DNA of 64,000 bases from Artemia franciscana (taxonomy: Eukaryota > Arthropoda > Branchiopoda > Anostraca > Artemiidae): the NCBI RefSeq assembly GCF_032884065.1, contig NC_088867.1, positions 186,001-250,000 on the forward strand, written 5' to 3'. The position numbers and the translations under genes were made by a program. Every line of letters begins with the position of its first letter. Within the stretch, counting starts at the first letter, position 1. The notes below the pieces were generated by a model. The model was given only the letters and a program-made list of their open reading frames with translations. It was not told the origin of the DNA and did not search any database. Positions 58,572-64,000 of this stretch are shown here, in pieces.

Positions 58572-59170
58572 AGTGGTAATTGTATGAGGTTGAAATTTCA
58601 AAAAAATGTTAAAAGGAATTTTAAACCAAATATGAAAATGATTTGAGAAGCCGGGTTGTCAAAAGAATGTATCTGGAACCTTCTAAGTGATCTGGATAGT
58701 TTCGTTTCTATTTATAAAGGTGTACGTTAAGGTGCTATCATTTCGCCAGCTCTTTTTAGCAATGGCGTCATAGATACTCAATCAAAATCCGCATCTCCAT
58801 GCAAAGAGGCAGCAATATATGTGACACTTGTCAGTTATGAGCAAGATATCCTTAATCTTAGCAGGATGATACAACCTATAATGAAAAACTAAAATTTTAC
58901 TCGAGAATGAATATTTTAGACCGGGTACTGAGTTTAACTGTGAAAAATCTGAGCTTCTTCCTTTAAAATGGAACAATTCAGGTTCCACTTCGTTGGTCTA
59001 CCTGGGTAGTTTCTTTCATAAGCCCAGTATAACAACTTCTTTACCATTAACGATGGTAACGTCCATTAGACGATGACTAAAACAAACCTGTTTGCTTCAT
59101 ATTTCTCATCTTGAAAGAAAGCGTTGTCTATCTTAATCCTTGATTGTTCGAAATAAGAAAAAAATCAACA
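58572..59170 (+). mobile_element. Old LINE reverse transcriptase fragment, plus strand
   Basis: Plus strand: a GVR.GAIISPALFSNG motif (near 58725-58770), LVSYEQDILNLSRM where the A/V-x-DD catalytic box normally lies (58825-58870), EQFRFHFVGLPG and a FTINDG-like segment near 59040. Many stops, so it is strongly decayed. By motif wording (SPALFSN, DILNLSR) it belongs with the fragment at 28188-29564. Confidence 0.6.
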
Positions 59171-59723
59171 AAATAATCCTTGCTAAACACTATAATTCAA
59201 TAAAATCATATTTTCTATATACAGCATCATTTAAGAAGATTTTTACACAAAACAGGTAAAGGTAAAATCTGTTCAGTATATTTTAAGTTTACAGAATATT
59301 TACTTCATTTATCGCCTTGGTACCACAAATTTATAAATTCATAAATTTTAAAATAGTGGATTGTGAAACATACCCACATGTATTTGGGAACATAATCACA
59401 AAATCAGTTTCATCTTTGGCATACCCTTCTTATGCAGTGATGTTTAAAGTGTTATGTATGTACCAGTTGTTCAGATTTTGATATGTGATCTTCATCAATG
59501 GCTTGACAAGCGTTATGTCTTTTTTTTTTGTTATTCTCCTTTTTATGTCGTTTTTTCATTAGGTACTCTTTCTGTGTTCTCTTTAACAAAATAAAGGTTA
59601 TAAAAAGTAAATAAACAAAGTTTTTAAATAAGTAAAGGCTACACATAAAATAATGCATCAATTGCGAAGATACAATCTATTGAAAAAAACCCTGAAAAAT
59701 GGGAACAACCAACTAAAAAGTAC

Positions 59724-59879
59724 CTTTACGTTGAGGACACGTAGTCTTTTTAATTCCGGAAGGAGTTTAGACAAACCCAAGTCAGTAACTTTGTAGCAAC
59801 CATTCAAATTCAATTCTTCTATAGATCGCTTGATTGATTCCGGTTGAGCTGCAAGGTTTGCAAGACCACAGTCACTAAT
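59724..59879 (-). CDS. LRR gene, exon with two cysteine-containing repeats
   Basis: 52 codons, phase 0 at both ends, between acceptor TTCTAATTCTAG and donor AAG|GTACTT. It begins ISDCGLANLAAQPESIKRS, then IEELNLNGCYKVTDLGLSKL and LPELKRLRVLNVK. It finishes the repeat begun as LRELSLSHCYQ in the exon at 61187-61296, supplies one whole repeat and starts the next, which is completed by the exon at 43245-43391. This is the xxLxLxxCxxITDxxL pattern of F-box/LRR adaptors. Leucine and cysteine positions are all kept, so the gene appears functional. Confidence 0.9.
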
Positions 59880-61186
59880 CTAGAATTAGAATAAAATTCG
59901 AACATCATAAAAGAATTTACATCCAAAACTGGTCCAAATTAAACTGAAGAAAAATGAAAAGTACGTATAAGATAGATTAAAAAAGCTTGTTGTTCTTTAC
60001 ACAGTAAACTATAGGGTATTTATACCCTATATTATTTTAAACAAAACTCATATACAATGTACATAACTAATACAATTTGTACATCTCATATACACCTATA
60101 TTTTGAAAAAAACTGCATCCATATTTCTAGTTCAAAGGTTTGAAATTTATTTTATACCTGACAGAAAACAATAAACAGTTCAAAAGATGATATTTTATCA
60201 TAATTTATCATTATAAAATCTGACAAATAAATCCTATACATTGAAGTATATAGGGATCAAGTTCCTTTTTTATACCTTTCGCAACCTTCTGCTATTTGTT
60301 AGAACAGCACATCCTGCTAAAGTATTTGAGACTATGGAAGTGAAAGGAAAATCGTTTTGTGAAGAAAGATTAAAGACATTACTTAGAGAATTAAAACAAT
60401 AATCAATATGGCACTGTTAGTCTGGTAAATGATTCTTTTGAATATGGTGGTTGCAAAGCTACAGATAAATTACTGAACATAGTGAAAGTATTTTTTAAAA
60501 CAGGAAGGTACATAACAATTTTAGAAAACTTAAACTAAACCCCTATATAGGGAAGATGAATCACTTAGAATGATGATTAATCAATCAATGGAATGATGCC
60601 ATTGGGACTATAAATCCTGTGATAATGCTTTAAGAGAAAAACAGCCTCGCCTTAGGAAGAAGAAAGGATGGGTCGGCCAAAGGTCCGCTTTATATTAATG
60701 ATTAAAAAGTGTCTGTATTATCAAACCTCTTTAGTCCTCAGTTTTTTTATAATACGAGCGAACGTTTTATTCAGCCAGCAGAAGATCTTTAAAGACGGTT
60801 TTATCCCTGTATGGTGTACCAAATGTAAACATTAAAGTGATAAGTGCTAAACTGATAAGTGATATGTCCAAAATAAAATTGCAAATGATGATCTAGGGCA
60901 CTGGGTTAGTGGCTAGTTTTGATTTGAACAGAAGCTGAGCAGCAATGCGTTCTATCTCCATTTATATAGATAATTTTGATGAACTTTATCCTAAAGAACA
61001 GAGCAAAAGCTATAGAGAAGCAGGGAACTAAATGGAAAAGTTGAACTCTCCTAGACTTATATTATACTAAGGATTTGAGCCGTCTAGATGAATGTTAAGC
61101 AAATAATAAATTTCTGCAGGTTTTGAGAGTATATGTAATCAATATGTATGCATTATACATCTACGCAAAGAGAGAGAATTACACAC
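59880..61186 (-). other. Intron of the LRR gene (1.3 kb)
   Basis: GT-AG on the minus strand. AT-rich. No nested element recognised. Confidence 0.75.
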
Positions 61187-61296
61187 CTGATAGCAGTGAC
61201 TTAAAGAAAGTTCCCTTAAAGAACAGGACGTAAATGCTGACTCCAAAGATACGTCAGTCACTTCAATGCACGTATTGAGGTCTAACTCAGTCAGCC
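61187..61296 (-). CDS. LRR gene, exon with one to two repeats
   Basis: 110 bp: two bases completing a split codon (A|GG, arginine) then 36 codons, LTELDLNTCIEVTDVSLESA and FTSCSLRELSLSHCYQ. The acceptor is GCTTTTCTCTTTGCAG and the donor CAG|GTGTGT. Entry in phase 1 and exit in phase 0 match the neighbours. Confidence 0.9.
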
Positions 61297-63667
61297 CTGC
61301 AAAGAGAAAAGCAATAGATTTAAAAAAAGACAAAAACACAGCAACAAAGAGATTCAGACAAAAACAACTAAAGCTATAAAAGATTATGTAATTTTTTTTT
61401 TTTTTAATTGGAAAAATTGTCTAAAACATTTAGAGTAAATAGTAATTTGAAAAAAAAAATTCCAGCGATGTTCTAGCACTTCAGATAAGAAAAATGAGGG
61501 GCTGTGCTGCTTCAACACAATATACAACCCTCAAAATTTAGAAAAGAAAATTAGAAAAAGGCTAAACCCTGATTACGCACAAAAAGTATGTATGTCCAAG
61601 CGAAAAAATTAAACTAATGCTCAAATAAAAAAGCACGAGTCACAGCAAAAATGAGGCTGACTTGGGAGAAAAAAACAATTCAAGGAGTGGAAGCTCAAAA
61701 GACCAGTTGAAAAAAACAAGAACTGTCTTGACTTCGTATAAAAGCACAGCCAGTCAGATTTAAGGGACTAAAAAGTAAATATTCGGTATGAATTCAAGCT
61801 ATTACTCAAGGTAAAAACAACTTATATCCAATGTAAAGAATTTCAATTACGCAGTGATCAGCATAGGCCTCACCGTTAAAAAGAAATTAAAGCTTCAGTT
61901 CAGACTCAGGCCAAAAAGGGGCTAAGTCTAAGCTATAGGCAGATTTGATGCCTTACGATTCACATGGTAACTCAGGGAGAATTTAAGGCATAAATGTAAA
62001 GCCTCTTATGCTTCTGATATGGTCACATCACCAACGCAAAGGTCCTCCATCCCTCCTCCATGATGGCTAATATGTAACTATATACACAAATGCTCATGAT
62101 TTTATCAAACCTCAAATGAATAAACGTAGTAAATGAAGCATTCTAATAAATTTTATATTAATTTCGTTAATTCTTAGGGTTTTTCTTTAGCAATGAATGC
62201 GTCATCACGGGAAATTATTGTCTTGGAAACTAAAAAGCTCAATATTTAGCTCTTAAATAGTTTAAATTGACTGAGTGGCTAATAATTTCATCAAAAAAAA
62301 TTTATCACTCAATTCCGCCTTTGAACATAAAAAACTGTTATTAAACAATATTTTCTCTTATCTAACCTCAAGTCCTTTAAAAATTGATACTTATAATAAA
62401 AAGTAGAGAAGGATAAACTTCTTTAGTAGTATTATTAGCATAAGATGCTGCAGTATGGACAAGATATTTGATTTACTGGATTTTGTTCTGTTTAATACAT
62501 TTATAATATTTACCGGACAATTCCTTCCATACGAAGTAGCCTGGGAAAACAAAAACAGCATATTGACCCCTCTTTTCATAACCTTACCCCTTTTTTCATA
62601 GGCGGCACTATTGCAATACAAATGATGCTTAGATTTTCTATTTCTAGCATTGTAGTCCCTAGATTTAAAGACAAAGGTTTTAAGCCCATCTTCTTTGGGG
62701 CCCGAAGTTAAAATACTACTGGTAGATTATGGTTTGCCATTGGAAAAGTCGAATAATCTCAACATCAAGCGGTTTTGAAACTTTCTTTCATGCTGTTAGC
62801 AAAGAAAACTTGTTTTTGTGACCTATTTCACGTCTGTTTCCGCAAAAAACATCTTTTCTCAATTTTTTACAGAGCCTCCTTAACTCGGAAACATAATGAT
62901 TTAAGTTTTACAACAATTGAAAAAAGGATTTTGGCCCGGTTCTTTGGCACAAAAAAAAAAGTTTTGCCTGATGTTCAATAGGACTAGTTTGTGCAAAGGA
63001 AGCTTGGTTCTAAGTTTCACATTGATTAGAGATAAAACTTTACTTTTACCTATTATGGGCCTTCAAAAAGTTATTCCTTTCTAAATAAAATATGATCAAC
63101 TTGTGGGCTAAAGAAAAATCCTTGAAAGTTTCAAGCGAATCAAAATTAAACGTAGCAATCTTTTTTTATTAAATCCTTTGTCTTTTAACAATGGAAAATT
63201 GTAGAATTTACCATCTGCTCGTGAGGCTGTACGAGTTACGTCATCCTTGGAGGCCCATATATTCGATCCATGAACTATTCTGAGAAAAACGAGTATCGGT
63301 AAATGTTGGCCTGCTGCAATGGGTAGCAAAGGGTAAACAGGGAAGCTGCCAAGTGATACTGACAGTTTCAATTCAAATCAAACATATCTGCTGCATGTCC
63401 AGAAAAAAAGTGTAATTAAAACTTGGCTCTTTTTTTTATTTATTACCTATGCTTTGACTTAAGATAATTGTTTTTTAGCTCCTATCTCTTTTCCAAATTT
63501 AGATAGATGCTCATAGAAAAAAGAAAAAATCAATAGATTCATTGGTCAGGGTATAAGGCAATCGACGTGACTTTACCGTGAATGTTGCTTCGGTAAGTCA
63601 CACAAAAAACCTGCATATGATCCGCACACACTTTGGATAAACTACAATAAAAAATGAAAATACGTAC
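61297..63667 (-). other. Intron of the LRR gene (2.4 kb)
   Basis: GT-AG on the minus strand (GTACGTATTT to CTTTGCAG). Short open frames inside (62391-62621, 62775-62981, 63108-63371) show no domain and no consistent splice context, so they are not called. Confidence 0.75.
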
Positions 63668-64000
63668 TTTTCAAATGGCGAAGCGGAGGTGTGGAGGCGT
63701 CAATTTCCAGATGTTTGAGTCCGGTTAAGGCATCGTCGCTTATATTACAGTTTATCACTCCAAGAACAACCAAATTGACCAAATTAGTTGTTACTTCTCT
63801 AAACAAGTATTCATCCAAATCAAACGACGATAAATGAAGAAATGTCATTTTTAGGAGTCGTGAAGCAACAAATCGGAGGCACATCTTGGCAATGTTAAGA
63901 GCGGGTTCGGGAAGGCTATCAAGAAAACCAAAGTCTATGTCTAAATGTGTCAACTGTATATCCTGTGGTTTGTCTAATAATCTTTGTAAAATTGTTGGGT
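63668..64000 (-). CDS. LRR gene, upstream exon (partial, runs off the window)
   Basis: About 110 codons, open to the right-hand edge of the window: LLDKPQDIQLTHLDIDFGFL, MCLRFVASRLLKMTFLHLSS, LFREVTTNLVNLVVLGVINC, NISDDALTGLKHLEIDAS and PPLRHLK. Leucine-rich repeats are visible (LTHLDIDF, MTFLHLSS, LVVLGVINCNISDDAL). Donor AAA|GTACGT, phase 1. No F-box is seen here; if present it would lie in exons beyond the window. With the three downstream exons the visible C-terminal part is about 247 residues. The likely role is that of a substrate-binding LRR domain, as in SCF ubiquitin ligase adaptors, inferred from repeat type only. Confidence 0.85.

Larger units (their letters stand above)
43392..59723 (-). 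other. 16.3 kb intron of the LRR gene
   Basis: GT-AG on the minus strand (AAG|GTACTTTTTAG at 59723 to TTTCCAG at 43392). Exon phases and LRR spacing are continuous across it, so no exon needs to be missing. It contains two CR1/Jockey-like LINEs (46880-48260 and 50380-51500, both antisense to the gene), reverse transcriptase scraps at 55265-55760 and 58572-59170, R2 and R3 repeats, a direct pair of 838 bp repeats and an inverted repeat pair. Most of its length is mobile or repetitive DNA. Confidence 0.8.

Overview
The window looks like non-coding, repeat-dominated DNA from an AT-rich invertebrate genome. I favour a crustacean close to Artemia (brine shrimp): the hairpin repeat near 21783-22037, the block around 6690-7080 and the CTACTACTG-rich repeats near 51500-53200 resemble interspersed repeats I associate from memory with Artemia. 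This is recall only, not a search. There are no operons, no bacterial-style coding density and no complete gene. The only well-supported host coding sequence is one spliced gene on the minus strand.

Region 1 (1-22037) is a large satellite complex. A monomer of about 197 bp forms array A (1-4640, one orientation), followed by a 3.4 kb non-satellite spacer (4641-8078), then array B in the opposite orientation (8079-15228). The whole arrangement then restarts: array A' (15229-18536) and a second, nearly identical spacer (18537-22037). The same head-to-head inversion junction occurs at base 1 and at 15229, so the large unit is about 15.2 kb and is repeated in tandem. The spacer ends in a long hairpin that is whole in copy 2 and cut short by array B in copy 1.

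Region 2 (22160-43040) is a patchwork of decayed mobile DNA. It holds a broken gene with a YqaJ-type exonuclease domain (minus), several RTE-clade LINEs (24410-26310 minus; 37640-40580 minus; 40585-41725 plus), fragments of Jockey/CR1-like LINEs (28188-29564 plus; 32061-32760 minus), minisatellites (30 bp units at 30805-32055; 25 bp units at 35362-35555) and old interspersed repeats, some split by later insertions. Two small open segments at 33056-33178 and 33434-33627 splice in phase and may be exons of an unidentified host gene.

Region 3 (43055-64000) is the 3' half of a leucine-rich-repeat gene of the cysteine-containing (F-box/LRR, AMN1-like) type on the minus strand. Four exons were found: 63668-64000 (open at the window edge), 61187-61296, 59724-59879 and 43245-43391 (stop codon). 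All junctions are GT-AG, the phases match (1, 0, 0) and LRR spacing is unbroken across them. The last intron is about 16.3 kb and has been filled by two CR1/Jockey-like LINEs, two further reverse transcriptase scraps, trinucleotide-rich tandem repeats, a pair of nearly identical 838 bp repeats with promoter-like signals, and an inverted repeat pair. The LINEs with most coding sequence left lie antisense to the host gene.

I found no CRISPR array, tRNA, rRNA or prokaryotic-style system. The most unusual structure is the inverted, higher-order organised satellite complex of region 1.
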